A stretch of DNA of 64,000 nt, from positions 7,547 to 71,546 of the forward strand of contig CAYSLJ010000010.1 of NCBI GenBank assembly GCA_964431735.1, written 5' to 3'. Numbering within the stretch: position 1 is the stretch's first letter; each line of letters opens with the position of its first letter. Both the position numbers and the translations under genes were made by a program. Below are positions 1 to 8,800 of the stretch, piece after piece. This DNA is from CALARM01 sp964431735 (GTDB taxonomy: Bacteria > Vulcanimicrobiota > SpSt-956 > JAKJGF01). The notes under the pieces were generated by a model. That model saw only the letters and a list, made by a program, of their open reading frames with translations, made no database searches and had not been told where the DNA came from.

Positions 1-181
1 ATGACAGGTGATTTTACATACAAGGGAAAAAGAAATTTGTTATAGAATATTCAGAGTGAAAAGTGAATAAAATAAGACATTACCTGCCATTCACTACTCA
101 CTATTCACTAATTACAGATTTATATGCATTAACTATAATTTTCAGTAAAGGTGAATTTACCTGTCGTAAAAAAACGCAATC
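1..181. repeat. Inverted-repeat element family M1, copy a (cut by window edge)
   Basis: The first 181 bases match 34505-34706 essentially base for base, apart from two places where the other copy has 14 and 7 extra bases inside runs of AGTGAAA/TTCACTA-type heptamers. The right end (TTTACCTGTCG then AACGCAATC) is the inverted counterpart of the left end seen in the complete copy at 34488-34709. It looks like a miniature inverted-repeat element with internal heptamer arrays. The left terminus lies outside the window. Confidence 0.8.
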
Positions 182-239
182 AAAAGGAATAATACCAGGG
201 AAATAGAAATATATATAAATCCAGGAAAACATGTAACTG

Positions 240-307
240 CCATGACCGGTTCGGTCACAACAAAGAATGAGCATCTGTTACGCGTTACAATTTTCATATA
301 AACTATA
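240..307 (+). repeat. Dispersed upstream motif M6, copy a, with TGACCG/CGGTCA hairpin
   Basis: Contains TGACCG-GTT-CGGTCA, a perfect 6-bp stem with a 3-base loop, and ends in TTTTCATATAAA about 25 bases before the next start codon. Related sequences lie at 34919-34990 (upstream of the PAS/GAF sensor) and 53996-54070. The position upstream of two plus-strand genes suggests a regulatory or small mobile sequence; the function is not known. Confidence 0.5.
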
Positions 308-330
308 AAACAGGGAGAGTATTTAAGATT

Positions 331-1119
331 ATGATAAAAACGATCACAGTAGTAATATTTCTCGTTATATTCCTTTTTTCAAATGCTTCAGGAAAGGAAA
401 AAACTTTCTCTATAGCCCACAGGGGAGGTGCTGCCATAAGTCCGGAAAATACTATGAGTGCTTTCGAAAATGCCATGAAAATGGGAGTGGATTATATAGA
501 ACTGGATGTGCATCTGTCAAAAGACGGCGTTCCTTTAGTCATACATGATTCCGGTCTTGAACGCACAACAGACGGCAAGGGAAAGGTAGAAGATAAAACA
601 CTGGAGGAATTGAAAAAACTGGACTGTGGTAAGTGGTTTTCGGAAGAATTCAGAGGAGAAAAAATTCCTACTCTGGAAGAAGTAATGGAACTCGTAAAAG
701 GTAAGATAAAGCTTGCAATAGAGATAAAAAACTGCAAAGATCTTGATGACGGAATAGAAGAGAAGATTATAACACTTGCCGGAGACCATGATATGCTTCA
801 GGATATAATAATAATTTCATTCAGTTATGATCGTATAAAAAAAGTTAATGAACTTGACGGACATATTACGACAGGTTTTCTTTACGGAGGCAATAAACAT
901 GATGTGTGTAAAGTGGCAATCGATGCCGGAATAGATTACATATGTCCCCACTGGATGCATGTAACTGAAGAACTTATAAAAGAAGCCCATTCATATAATC
1001 TCAGGGTAAACATCTGGACAGTAAACAATCCTGCTCTTATGAAAAAATTTATAGATATGGGAGCGGATGCCATTACAACTGACAGACCCGATTATTTGCT
1101 GGAAGAACTGAAAAAATAG
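331..1119 (+). CDS. Secreted glycerophosphodiester phosphodiesterase
   Basis: Hydrolyses glycerophosphodiesters to glycerol-3-phosphate and an alcohol, probably outside the cytoplasm. Residues 1-21 form a hydrophobic signal peptide. The GDPD TIM-barrel signature follows: HRGG at 30-33, ENT at 40-42, E57 and D59 in IELDVHLSKDG, and H72 in VIHD, which together form the metal and catalytic set. It ends with the family-typical VWTVNN-like segment (NIWTVNNP) and DAITTDRP. The length of 262 residues is normal. GGGAG about 14 bases upstream supports the ATG. The stop codon directly abuts the stop of the convergent rhomboid gene. The M6 motif lies just upstream. Confidence 0.93.
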   Translation: MIKTITVVIFLVIFLFSNASGKEKTFSIAHRGGAAISPENTMSAFENAMKMGVDYIELDVHLSKDGVPLVIHDSGLERTTDGKGKVEDKTLEELKKLDCGKWFSEEFRGEKIPTLEEVMELVKGKIKLAIEIKNCKDLDDGIEEKIITLAGDHDMLQDIIIISFSYDRIKKVNELDGHITTGFLYGGNKHDVCKVAIDAGIDYICPHWMHVTEELIKEAHSYNLRVNIWTVNNPALMKKFIDMGADAITTDRPDYLLEELKK

Positions 1120-2778
1120 TTATACTGATTTTTCCGGCAGAAAGTTATTCATAATAAAATTCATGATTTCCTGTCCATAAGCTTTAATGCTATCTGACAT
1201 ATCTATTTCCAGACGGAAAATTTCTTTATTGTAACCTGTAAATAAAAGATAACATGTTACATTCTTTTCCATATCAGTATCTACTACAAGCCAGTCTCTC
1301 TTATTCACCGTAATGAATTTATGTTCTTTTATCTTAAGTTTGCTTTTTTCAAGAGCACTCAGTATTTCCCCTGCAGCTGTTTTGATATGGACAGTATCTT
1401 CTATAGTAAAAGAACGAATCTGTATAATGATACCCGGTCCTGACAGTATTTTTTCATTCTTATATTCTTTGACACTCAGAAGAGCAGGATATTTAAACAG
1501 TAAATTATGTCCATCTCTGTATTCACAGACCTGATAATCCTCAATGCCTGTTTTATAAACAGCCCTGTAGGCTATATAAGATTGTGTTATAAAAGGTATT
1601 ACGGCTATGATGAGAAAAAGGAGAGAATATATACTGACACCTTCTTTATCCTTTTCCTTTATTACAGGGGGAGATATGAATAATGCATAAATAACTCCTA
1701 CAATAAGTCCTCCTATATGGGCAGAATTATCTATACCTGAAGACATAAACCCGTATAATAAATTATAACCGATACATGAAACCATGCCTCCTGCAAGCTG
1801 TCTCCTTAATCTGGCTGGAATTTCTTTACTGTAACGATATCCGAGATATGCAGCACATCCGCACAGGCCGAAAAGAGCACCTGAAGCACCTGCTGCTACT
1901 ATATTTCTGGTAAAAACACTGGCCAGTGAACCTCCTATACCTGCCAGAGCATAAAGAGCCATATATTTCGATGTACCAAAATATTTCTCAAGTGTAGAGC
2001 CAATGCTTAACAGGGTAAACATATTTACAAGGAGATGAACAAAACCTATATGCAAAAACATCGAACCTGTAAGACGCCACAACTCTCCCGATTTAACGAG
2101 AGGGCCATAATTGGCTCCAAATCTTAAAAGAGTATAAATACTGGTCGAACCTCCTGAAAAAATAGTCCATAAAAACATGACAATACAGACAGACAGGATT
2201 AAATATGTTCCATAAGGTTTGTTCTGTTCCAGACGAAATTTAAAGTCATAATATCTGTTTTTATATTCTTCAATATACGTTTCAGATGACACCCAGCCTG
2301 TTCTTACATTTATAACAGAATTTTTAAGAGCTTCTAAAAAAACTCCTCCGTACTGTGTGGAACTGAGACCCGGTTCCAGAAGGTCTACCGAACCGGCATA
2401 AAAGACTCTGTTTATGTTAAATTTGAGATTCTCTATACCGGGTAAATCACTGGCATTAAAATTTTTCCCTTTAAGCTCCTCCGGACATCCCTGTTCATAA
2501 ACGTAAAAAATATATATGTCAAGGAAATGCTCCGGTAATTTTTTATCTTTAAGACAGCCAGAAATCAATTCCATCTGTGTCTTTATCTGTAATATATCAA
2601 GTCCGTCGCCTTTGATTATAAAAATACCTGTGTATATATTATTCCCTGTATTACATCCGCCTATGAGCCGATATTCCGGTAATTCAATATCAAGTCCTGT
2701 TGTATCCAGTTCAATTCCTTCATACATCTTATGCAGTTCTACAGATAAAGTGGTAGCAAAATCTTTAAAAGTAATCAT
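1120..2778 (-). CDS. Rhomboid family intramembrane serine protease with N-terminal cytosolic domain
   Basis: Integral membrane protease that cleaves transmembrane substrates. I chose the ATG at 2778 (552 residues) because GAGG lies 7 bases upstream; an in-frame ATG at 2799 lacks this. A soluble region of about 190 residues precedes the membrane domain. The nucleophile serine is in GASGALFG (S299), the catalytic histidine in NSAHIGGL (H354), and the family HxGFxHLLxNM helix is around residue 243-253. A C-terminal soluble segment of about 150 residues follows the last helices and is unusual in size. It overlaps no real gene and follows a secreted unknown gene 10 bp upstream, so the two may be co-transcribed. 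Confidence 0.9.
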   Translation of the reverse strand: MITFKDFATTLSVELHKMYEGIELDTTGLDIELPEYRLIGGCNTGNNIYTGIFIIKGDGLDILQIKTQMELISGCLKDKKLPEHFLDIYIFYVYEQGCPEELKGKNFNASDLPGIENLKFNINRVFYAGSVDLLEPGLSSTQYGGVFLEALKNSVINVRTGWVSSETYIEEYKNRYYDFKFRLEQNKPYGTYLILSVCIVMFLWTIFSGGSTSIYTLLRFGANYGPLVKSGELWRLTGSMFLHIGFVHLLVNMFTLLSIGSTLEKYFGTSKYMALYALAGIGGSLASVFTRNIVAAGASGALFGLCGCAAYLGYRYSKEIPARLRRQLAGGMVSCIGYNLLYGFMSSGIDNSAHIGGLIVGVIYALFISPPVIKEKDKEGVSIYSLLFLIIAVIPFITQSYIAYRAVYKTGIEDYQVCEYRDGHNLLFKYPALLSVKEYKNEKILSGPGIIIQIRSFTIEDTVHIKTAAGEILSALEKSKLKIKEHKFITVNKRDWLVVDTDMEKNVTCYLLFTGYNKEIFRLEIDMSDSIKAYGQEIMNFIMNNFLPEKSV

Positions 2779-2788
2779 AATAACCTCA

Positions 2789-3481
2789 TCATAATCCATA
2801 TCTTACAAGTTTTGTTCCTGTCAGGTATATAGCACCTAAAGGGCAATCATCGGCCAGACCGTTCTGTAACTGTGCCCAGCCCACACCGATATATACCTGA
2901 CCTATAGAGAAAAATATACGGCCTTTCGATGCAGGATATTCCAGACACCAGCCAATACCGTCATAATAATGCCATATAATAACAGTTCTGCCATGAGCGG
3001 CATAGAGTTCTTTTACTGTACTGCCCACACCTATACCTTTGACTGTTCTAAATCTACTGTCATAAATCCCTATACTTTCTATGGTTACATTCAGATTGTC
3101 CAGAACAGTTTTAGACGGCCCTATTCCCGTATAATATTCAAATTCTGGAGGAATAATATAAGTAAAGGTATAAAATATTAAACCAAAAGGCTCCATCCTG
3201 GAACTTAACGTATCTTCGTACGATACATAGGCAATGGAACGTGCAGTGGTAGAATAATTATCGGGAGGTCTGCCCATTTTACCGAAGACATTTTGCCCGG
3301 TATCTCCGAGCAATATAAAAGGAGTTAAGGTATCGGTACCGCGAGAACAGGTGTAAATACCATCATCTTTGATGATATATTCGTTTTTCCATTCCTCTGC
3401 TCCAGACGGTAATGACGGGATAATTAAACATACCAGACATATAATGATAATACTTCTGACTGAAAAAACCTTTGATAACAT
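2789..3481 (-). CDS. Secreted protein of unknown function
   Basis: I do not recognise the family. The ATG at 3481 is preferred (230 residues): AAAGGTGG lies about 9 bases before it and overlaps the alternative GTG at 3493. Residues 1-28 form a signal peptide ending near SGAEE. The rest is soluble, with a repeated type of phrase (LGDTGQNVFGKMGRP, then GIGVGSTVKELYAAHGR) that resembles the short GDs-v-e-v-k-k-G motifs of small periplasmic domains. It sits between another secreted unknown and the rhomboid gene, all on the minus strand. Confidence 0.7.
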   Translation of the reverse strand: MLSKVFSVRSIIIICLVCLIIPSLPSGAEEWKNEYIIKDDGIYTCSRGTDTLTPFILLGDTGQNVFGKMGRPPDNYSTTARSIAYVSYEDTLSSRMEPFGLIFYTFTYIIPPEFEYYTGIGPSKTVLDNLNVTIESIGIYDSRFRTVKGIGVGSTVKELYAAHGRTVIIWHYYDGIGWCLEYPASKGRIFFSIGQVYIGVGWAQLQNGLADDCPLGAIYLTGTKLVRYGL

Positions 3482-3520
3482 AATTTCAACCACCTTTTCT
3501 TTATTAAAATATCCGGGATA

Positions 3521-4336
3521 TTACCGGGGGTCTCCGTTTGGAAATACTCCCTTCGGTATTTCATCACCGGTATATGTTCTGTCAACAACTACTCCCGGCT
3601 GAGGCATATTTATTGTTTTATTTTCTCCTTCTCCCACCTTAACTTCAACTATGCTTTCAGCACTGTATTCACGGTAAAGGGGATAAGCGATATTACATAA
3701 TTTACATCTATGAACTTCTCTGAGTCTGTATGTTCCTGAAGGGAGATCGGAAAACTGCACATAATCTCCGCCATCTGCTTCCTTATTGATCTGGCCCGTC
3801 AGATAAACAATCCAGACTTCATCATATCTGTATAATCCATGATCATTCAGCTTACAGATACAGGATACTGTGATAGTCCCTCTGTCAGGAATTTTAGGAG
3901 TGGGGGAAAGAGAAGGTACAGGTGTAACTGCTTTATTGACGGAAATTTTCCATCCATCCATAGAATAATTTATATTAAAAAAATACAAAAAACCTGTAAC
4001 ATCGATATAATATATATTCTGTCCCGTATTTCTGTCAGGTCCGAAGCCTATCAGGGAATCAGGAACAGCCCTGCCATCTACCGTAAGAGAAGAAGGCAGA
4101 CGGGACATATCTGCCTTCAATTGCAGATATTGAAAAAAACTTTCCATAGGAGCATACATTTTGCTATTCTGGTATATGACAGTTCCAGGAAAAATAATAC
4201 CGTATATCCTGAGAGGCTCTCTGTCGAAATCGCAGAAATTGCCTGCAAGTGGTACAGGCTCTGCCAGAGAGACGGAAATAACATGGTATATGAATAGAAA
4301 AGCCATAACATTAATATAAAACCATTTCACAGCCAT
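3521..4336 (-). CDS. Secreted protein with stalk (copper amine oxidase N-like) domain and C-terminal beta domain
   Basis: 271 residues with an N-terminal signal peptide (about 1-25). Residues about 45-135 read like a copper-amine-oxidase-N/stalk domain: a hydrophobic strand, then MYAPMESFFQYL, a short self-contained beta unit and a closing strand. A low-complexity PTPxP linker near 140-150 leads to a C-terminal domain (TITVSCICKL, YVQFSDLPSGTYRLREV) resembling prealbumin-like or CNA-B-like beta sandwiches. GGAG 9 bases before the ATG supports the start. Probably an envelope protein; its specific role is unknown. It is followed 39 bp later by another secreted gene on the same strand. Confidence 0.65.
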   Translation of the reverse strand: MAVKWFYINVMAFLFIYHVISVSLAEPVPLAGNFCDFDREPLRIYGIIFPGTVIYQNSKMYAPMESFFQYLQLKADMSRLPSSLTVDGRAVPDSLIGFGPDRNTGQNIYYIDVTGFLYFFNINYSMDGWKISVNKAVTPVPSLSPTPKIPDRGTITVSCICKLNDHGLYRYDEVWIVYLTGQINKEADGGDYVQFSDLPSGTYRLREVHRCKLCNIAYPLYREYSAESIVEVKVGEGENKTINMPQPGVVVDRTYTGDEIPKGVFPNGDPR

Positions 4337-4371
4337 ATAAATAATACTCCTTTTATAAAAAAATTCTTATT

Positions 4372-4476
4372 TTACTGACCTGAGCATAAGCATTTAATAA
4401 GTGTCTTCCTCCTGTCACGCGTAACGCGTTACGCGTCACGAGAAAAGATATGTATTATTTATGCTCACCACAGTAA
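4372..4476. repeat. Inverted-repeat element family M2, copy a (105 bp)
   Basis: Bounded by TTACTGACCTGAGCATAA and an inverted TTATGCTCACCACAGTAA. The centre is a palindromic ACGCGT heptamer array (about 4414-4440). Other copies are at 4712-4816, 43321-43410, 43646-43750 and, inverted, 53841-53938. No coding capacity. Confidence 0.85.
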
Positions 4477-4540
4477 TAGTTCAAGTTGAAACAACAAATT
4501 TCCTTTTAATTATAGTGTATTTCATAACTTATTAAAATTT

Positions 4541-4689
4541 AAACAGGAGTTACGCATTAATTGTCTGTCATCCCCGCTTTCGCGGGGATCCATAAGCTTT
4601 TTTGTAAAATCTCAGTGGATTCCCGCTTTCGCGGGAATGACAAAGGTTTATTGGTATTTTTATTTCAAAAATGCGTAAAGCGTAATGGG
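4541..4689. repeat. Inverted-repeat element family M5, copy a, containing CCCGCTTTCGCGGG hairpins
   Basis: Left end AAACAGGAGTTACGCAT, right end ATGCGTAAAGCG, matching the clearer element at 29024-29159. Inside are two inverted copies of a short hairpin sequence (CCCGCTTTCGCGGG at about 4572-4585 and 4621-4634), a type of intergenic repeat common in bacteria. A third, degenerate copy forms the 3' end of the next gene at 5553-5575. Confidence 0.65.
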
Positions 4690-4711
4690 TTATTATAGCA
4701 CTACGAGGTTA

Positions 4712-4816
4712 TTACTGACCTGAGCATAAGCATGTAATAACAGTCTTCCTCCCGTCACGCGTAACGCGTAACGCGTGACGAGAGCAGATATTTATTATTT
4801 ATGCTCACCTCAGTAA
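4712..4816. repeat. Inverted-repeat element family M2, copy b (105 bp)
   Basis: Same length and termini as copy a (TTACTGACCTGAGCATAA and TTATGCTCACCTCAGTAA), with the heptamer core at about 4756-4781. It lies directly upstream of the next plus-strand gene. The region 4337-4906 holds only these repeat elements and no gene. Confidence 0.85.
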
Positions 4817-4906
4817 TTATGGATTGTTATGAAACTAACTATAAAGAAAATTAAAACAAGGAAAAACATCAAAACCGTAGAATTATTTACAGGAGTTGAA
4901 AATAAT

Positions 4907-5572
4907 ATGACAAAAAGAAATTCCTGTATAATAATAATTTTACTGATTTTATCTTTTTTTAGCCTGACTTCAGCAAAAGAAGAGAAAACAGACACATACC
5001 TTTCCTGTATATTACATGTAATGGATGAAGACGGTGAATATTCCATAAATGTCAGTGAATATAAAGGGAAAGATAAATATTGCAGAAGGGATAACTGGGA
5101 AAGCCAGGCGCAGGGCCCTGTAAGTTATATAATCATCAGGGAAACAGGCGGAAAAACATCGAGCTATACAGTAATCCACAGTATGAAAAAAATATATGCC
5201 ATGTCAGGAGAAAAGGACGCCGTTACTGTAATGGAAGAAGACTGGCTCGGAGATCTCCATCTGAAACTTATTGAAAGAGAAGAACTTTCTCCTGAAAAAT
5301 GGGAAGGATATATATGCAAAAAAACCAGATTTATAAACAGAGATACAGATGAAAGCTGTACTGTCTGGTTCTCGGAGAAACTGTCTCGGTGGATAAAAAT
5401 AACATCGAATCTTTCAGGTTTCACATTTGATATAGAAATGACAAAAATAAAAACAAATGCTTTTAATATGAATATATTTAATTTACCGAAAGACTATAAA
5501 ATCATAAAGGTAGAACCGAAAAAGATAAAACCTTTTCCTGGTGGCGAAGGATTCCCGCTTTTGCGGAAATGA
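4907..5572 (+). CDS. Secreted LolA/DUF4412-like protein
   Basis: 221 residues from the ATG at 4907, chosen because AGGAG lies 10 bases upstream and a good signal peptide (MTKRNSCIIIILLIL, cleavage near TSA) begins there. The mature part is a single beta-rich domain with the DUF4412/outer-membrane-lipoprotein-sorting style pattern: a protein that reports on a message, then VWFSEKLSRWIKI and a closing NLPKDYKII. The function is not established. The last codons (GFPLLRK, stop) are encoded by a degenerate copy of the TTCCCGCTTTCGCGGGAATGACA hairpin repeat, so the C-terminus has been remodelled or truncated by a repeat. Confidence 0.65.
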   Translation: MTKRNSCIIIILLILSFFSLTSAKEEKTDTYLSCILHVMDEDGEYSINVSEYKGKDKYCRRDNWESQAQGPVSYIIIRETGGKTSSYTVIHSMKKIYAMSGEKDAVTVMEEDWLGDLHLKLIEREELSPEKWEGYICKKTRFINRDTDESCTVWFSEKLSRWIKITSNLSGFTFDIEMTKIKTNAFNMNIFNLPKDYKIIKVEPKKIKPFPGGEGFPLLRK

Positions 5573-5621
5573 CAGCAGCGATTGATACCGGTTTATTCAT
5601 CCGGTGAAAGGAGAAATGTAA

Positions 5622-5649
5622 AGCCGACAGCTGAATGCTGACTGCCAGA
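5622..5649 (+). repeat. AGCYGAC-type heptamer array between ribosome binding site and start codon
   Basis: Reads AGCCGAC, AGCTGAA, TGCTGAC, TGCCAGA: four consecutive 7-base units. A strong AAAGGAG lies just before it (about 5606-5613) and the ATG of the thioredoxin-like gene just after (5652). The array therefore separates the gene from its likely original ribosome binding site. Confidence 0.55.
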
Positions 5650-5651
5650 AA

Positions 5652-6212
5652 ATGACAAAAGAAGCATTGAAATATCCGGCCATATTTTTATTTCTTGTAT
5701 TTACCGCATTTATTCACTATATGGTAAAAAGTCCTGCCCTTACGGAGAGAAAAGAGCTTTCAATGGAAAGTTCTTCAGGTATTATTGCCACAGGTAATGA
5801 AGCACCGGATTTCTCCCTGGAAAATTTAAATGGAGATGTTATTTCCCTTTCCGGTTATAAAGAAAGGAAAATGGTCACTCTTTATTTCTGGAGCAGTAAT
5901 ATTCCAGTATGTGTTACAGCACTGGGAGAACTGGAAAAATTTCATGGTAAATACAAAGAAAAAGTGGAAGTCCTGGCTATAAATATAGGCGATCTCAGGC
6001 TTGAGCTGGAAAAATTCCTGAAAAATAAACATTATACGTTCAATATACTCTCTGACAGACAGGGTAGAACTGCTATAAAATATCAGATAAGCGAGCCGAC
6101 TTTCATACTTATAGACAAAAAAGGAAATATAGTGTATATACATAGACAGAATGAAATCAGCGGAAAATTCAATGTTATACTGGAAAAAGAGGTTATACCT
6201 CTGGTAGAATAA
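5652..6212 (+). CDS. Membrane-anchored thioredoxin-like (TlpA/AhpC-type) protein without CxxC
   Basis: 186 residues: an N-terminal membrane anchor (about 8-25) and a thioredoxin-fold domain (GNEAPDFSLENLNGD, LYFWSSNIPVCVTAL, VEVLAINIGD, ISEPTFILIDKKG). TlpA-type proteins have WCxPC here. The first cysteine is replaced (SNIPVC), leaving a single cysteine near residue 85, so ordinary dithiol oxidoreductase chemistry is unlikely and a peroxiredoxin-like or non-catalytic role is possible. It is first in an operon with the ABC exporter: its stop codon directly abuts the next ATG. Confidence 0.85.
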   Translation: MTKEALKYPAIFLFLVFTAFIHYMVKSPALTERKELSMESSSGIIATGNEAPDFSLENLNGDVISLSGYKERKMVTLYFWSSNIPVCVTALGELEKFHGKYKEKVEVLAINIGDLRLELEKFLKNKHYTFNILSDRQGRTAIKYQISEPTFILIDKKGNIVYIHRQNEISGKFNVILEKEVIPLVE

Positions 6213-7130
6213 ATGGAAGTGGCAATAAAAACAGAAAAACTCACAAAAATCTATGGAGACAGTAAAGATTTGGTCAGAGCGGTAAATGAACTTTCCCTGG
6301 AAGTTCCGAAAGGCGAAGCATTCGGTTTTCTCGGCCCCAACGGCGCAGGGAAAACAACTACCATATATATGCTTCTGGGTATATTAAAACCTACATCGGG
6401 AAGCGGTAAATTGCTGGGGAAACCACTCGGCAATCCGGGAGCCAAAGCAAAACTCGGATTTTTGCCTGAATCCGTAACACTTCATCTTCACCATACAGGT
6501 TTATCTCTCCTGGATTATTACGGTGAACTTCTTAATATTGAACAGAGAAAAAAGAAAGCCCTTGAGGTTTTAGAACTGGTAGGTCTTAAAGATGCAGGAA
6601 ATAAACTCATAACATCCTATTCAAAAGGAATGGTTCAGAGACTCGGCCTGGCACAGGCACTTATAGGAGATCCTGATTTGCTCATACTGGATGAACCTAC
6701 GGCAAATCTCGATCCCATAGGAAGAAAAGAAGTAAAGGACCTGCTGTTACATATAAAAGAACAGAAAAAAACCATTTTCATCAGTTCTCATATACTCTCA
6801 GACGTAGAATCTACATGTGACAGAGTCTGTATATTGAAATCGGGAAAATTGATAAAAACAGGAACAGTAGAAGAACTCACGAAGGTAAAAGATACATCTG
6901 AGATACATACAAAGGATCTCCCCTCTGAAGCTATGGAAAAAATTAAAAATCTGGGCTGTGAAATCAATATAAAAGAAGATGAAATCACAATAATTATAAA
7001 TAATAAGGAAACGGAATTCGGTATAATAGAAATTATAAGACAGAATAATTGCCCCCTTCTGTCTGTTTCACAGAATAAAAACAGTCTTGAAGATATATTC
7101 TATACAACTGTAAAAGGAGAAGATAAATGA
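6213..7130 (+). CDS. ABC transporter ATP-binding protein
   Basis: 305 residues, the cytoplasmic ATPase of an ABC-2 type exporter. Walker A is GPNGAGKTT (about 41-49), the signature is SKGMVQRLG, Walker B is LLILDEPTANLDP, and the H-loop is ISSHIL. A C-terminal extension of about 80 residues is typical of the CcmA/NatA class. The ATG follows the upstream stop without a gap, and the end overlaps the permease start by 4 bases (ATGA). The substrate is unknown; the paired thioredoxin-like protein hints at an envelope stress or thiol-related role, but only by neighbourhood. Confidence 0.95.
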   Translation: MEVAIKTEKLTKIYGDSKDLVRAVNELSLEVPKGEAFGFLGPNGAGKTTTIYMLLGILKPTSGSGKLLGKPLGNPGAKAKLGFLPESVTLHLHHTGLSLLDYYGELLNIEQRKKKALEVLELVGLKDAGNKLITSYSKGMVQRLGLAQALIGDPDLLILDEPTANLDPIGRKEVKDLLLHIKEQKKTIFISSHILSDVESTCDRVCILKSGKLIKTGTVEELTKVKDTSEIHTKDLPSEAMEKIKNLGCEINIKEDEITIIINNKETEFGIIEIIRQNNCPLLSVSQNKNSLEDIFYTTVKGEDK

Positions 7131-7990
7131 GTCCCATATGGCCTGTAGCTAAAGATACAGTAAGAGAGATGTCCAGAAAAAAAATGCTTATGGCTGTAAT
7201 AGTGGCAGGAATATGTACGGCTATACTTTTTGCAATAAGTGTGGCTGTCGTTCCTGTAGCAGGTGAAAGAGTGATAACAGGACTCTCACAGGGACGGCAG
7301 GCTTCTCCTGAAGCTATGGATGAAATGATAGGTCAGTTTAATGAAAAGGGATATAATTTCCTGGTAACATGTTTTTCCATAGCCATAGAATTAATAGGAA
7401 TTTTCCTGACAATCCTTATGTTTTCCACATTCCTCCCTACTGAAATAGACAGAGGCACAGTGAAATTAATCATATCAAAGCCTGTCAGCAGATTTCAATT
7501 TATCATGGGAAAATTTTTAGGAGGACTTATGGTTCTGACCGGATACAGTATCCTCATGGGAGGCCTCCAGATTCTCGGAAGTTTATATCTTACAGGTAAA
7601 CTTGAACCGCCGGACAGATACTGTATGCTTCTTCTCTTCTGTAATCTCATGTTAAGAGGCTCCATTGCAATGGCACTTTCGATGCTCATGAGACCGGTTC
7701 TTTCAGGTGTTATAGCCTTCTTTTTATCAGGAGATATATTTATCGTAGGAACAATATTTTCAGCAAAATTCATTTACTATCCTTCAGTTATCCTCTATTA
7801 CATCTTACCTTCTTACTCACTCTTCCAAACCAGAACTATCTGGAATTTCTTCGCAAACCTCTTCAGTTCTCAGACAATTATTTTAACATTAACAGATATA
7901 TGCTACAAAGCAGCATATGCTCTGGATGTAATAATAATTATGCTTGCCCTCACTGTAATTTTATTCAACAGAAAAGATTTAATTCAGTAA
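7127..7990 (+). CDS. ABC-2 type transporter permease
   Basis: 287 residues with about six membrane helices. A first helix (about 18-38) is followed by a long extracytoplasmic loop (about 40-80), as in NatB/NosY-type permeases. It contains the family phrase PTEIDRGTVKLIISKPVSRFQFIMGKFLGG. The start overlaps the ATPase stop (ATGA), indicating translational coupling. Last gene of the 5652-7990 operon. Confidence 0.93.
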   Translation: MSPIWPVAKDTVREMSRKKMLMAVIVAGICTAILFAISVAVVPVAGERVITGLSQGRQASPEAMDEMIGQFNEKGYNFLVTCFSIAIELIGIFLTILMFSTFLPTEIDRGTVKLIISKPVSRFQFIMGKFLGGLMVLTGYSILMGGLQILGSLYLTGKLEPPDRYCMLLLFCNLMLRGSIAMALSMLMRPVLSGVIAFFLSGDIFIVGTIFSAKFIYYPSVILYYILPSYSLFQTRTIWNFFANLFSSQTIILTLTDICYKAAYALDVIIIMLALTVILFNRKDLIQ

Positions 7991-8152
7991 TTTTTGAGTA
8001 AAAAGTGACTTACGTGGGTATAATAATTTAAAGAATATGTTATTCCATAAATTATTAAAGAATGTTTCGGGTGAATAAACTACAATGTTAAAACTACAGA
8101 ACATACAGTGCGGACTTTATAGAAAATTTTATCGTTAAAGGGAGGAGTGAGT

Positions 8153-8797
8153 GTGGATACGATGTGTGACTACTATACAACCCTCGGATTACCGGTTAAT
8201 GCATCCACAGAAGATATACATGAATCTTATAGACAGCTTGCAAAAGAATACCATCCCGACCTTAAAGGAAAAGAACTGGAAGAAACTATGATTGAGATAA
8301 ACAATGCCTACAGGATACTAAAAGATCCTCAGAGCAGGGATGAATATAATTTCAATGAACTTCTCAAATTGAAAAGGCTTCCTGTTGAACTTGTGGAAAA
8401 GCTTCCTTCAAAGGTTCCTGCCAGAAAAGGAAGACCTTTTATGCAGACAGTAGTAAAGAAGATTACCGGGAAACCGACTCTTTATACAATGACTGCAATA
8501 GCCATAAGATTTAAGACTGCTATGATGTATGCTGCATCGCCGAAACCCATGCATCAGGAAATGGCCATAGAAGAATTGAAAAAAGCCCTGGAAATGGAAC
8601 CCAGACATACGGACAGCCTCTATAATCTCGGTGTATTATACTGCAGAAGAGGAGATTTAGCGTCAGCGCTCCATTATTTCAAGCGTTATATAGTTCTGGA
8701 AAAAGATGAAACAGTAGCAGGTCTGATACGTTATCTCGATGAAAAAATTAAAGAAAATCAGGCGTCCCGGTTCAGAACAAAAAGACTGGAAGTTTAA
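8153..8797 (+). CDS. DnaJ-domain protein with C-terminal TPR
   Basis: Co-chaperone-like protein. The J domain is at the N-terminus (CDYYTTLGLPVNASTEDIHE, then AKEYHPDLKG with the HPD motif that stimulates DnaK). The C-terminal half contains tetratricopeptide units (DSLYNLGVLYCRRGDLASAL). It lacks the G/F and zinc-finger regions of true DnaJ. The GTG at 8153 is chosen: GGAGG at 8141-8145 gives a 7-base spacing, while an in-frame GTG at 8147 is too close. Convergent with the YbjN-like gene. Confidence 0.85.
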   Translation: MDTMCDYYTTLGLPVNASTEDIHESYRQLAKEYHPDLKGKELEETMIEINNAYRILKDPQSRDEYNFNELLKLKRLPVELVEKLPSKVPARKGRPFMQTVVKKITGKPTLYTMTAIAIRFKTAMMYAASPKPMHQEMAIEELKKALEMEPRHTDSLYNLGVLYCRRGDLASALHYFKRYIVLEKDETVAGLIRYLDEKIKENQASRFRTKRLEV

Positions 8798-8800
8798 TCA

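Noticed and set aside
4566..4642. Rho-independent terminator pair
   Set aside because: The stems match a dispersed hairpin repeat, lack U-runs and are not next to a stop codon.
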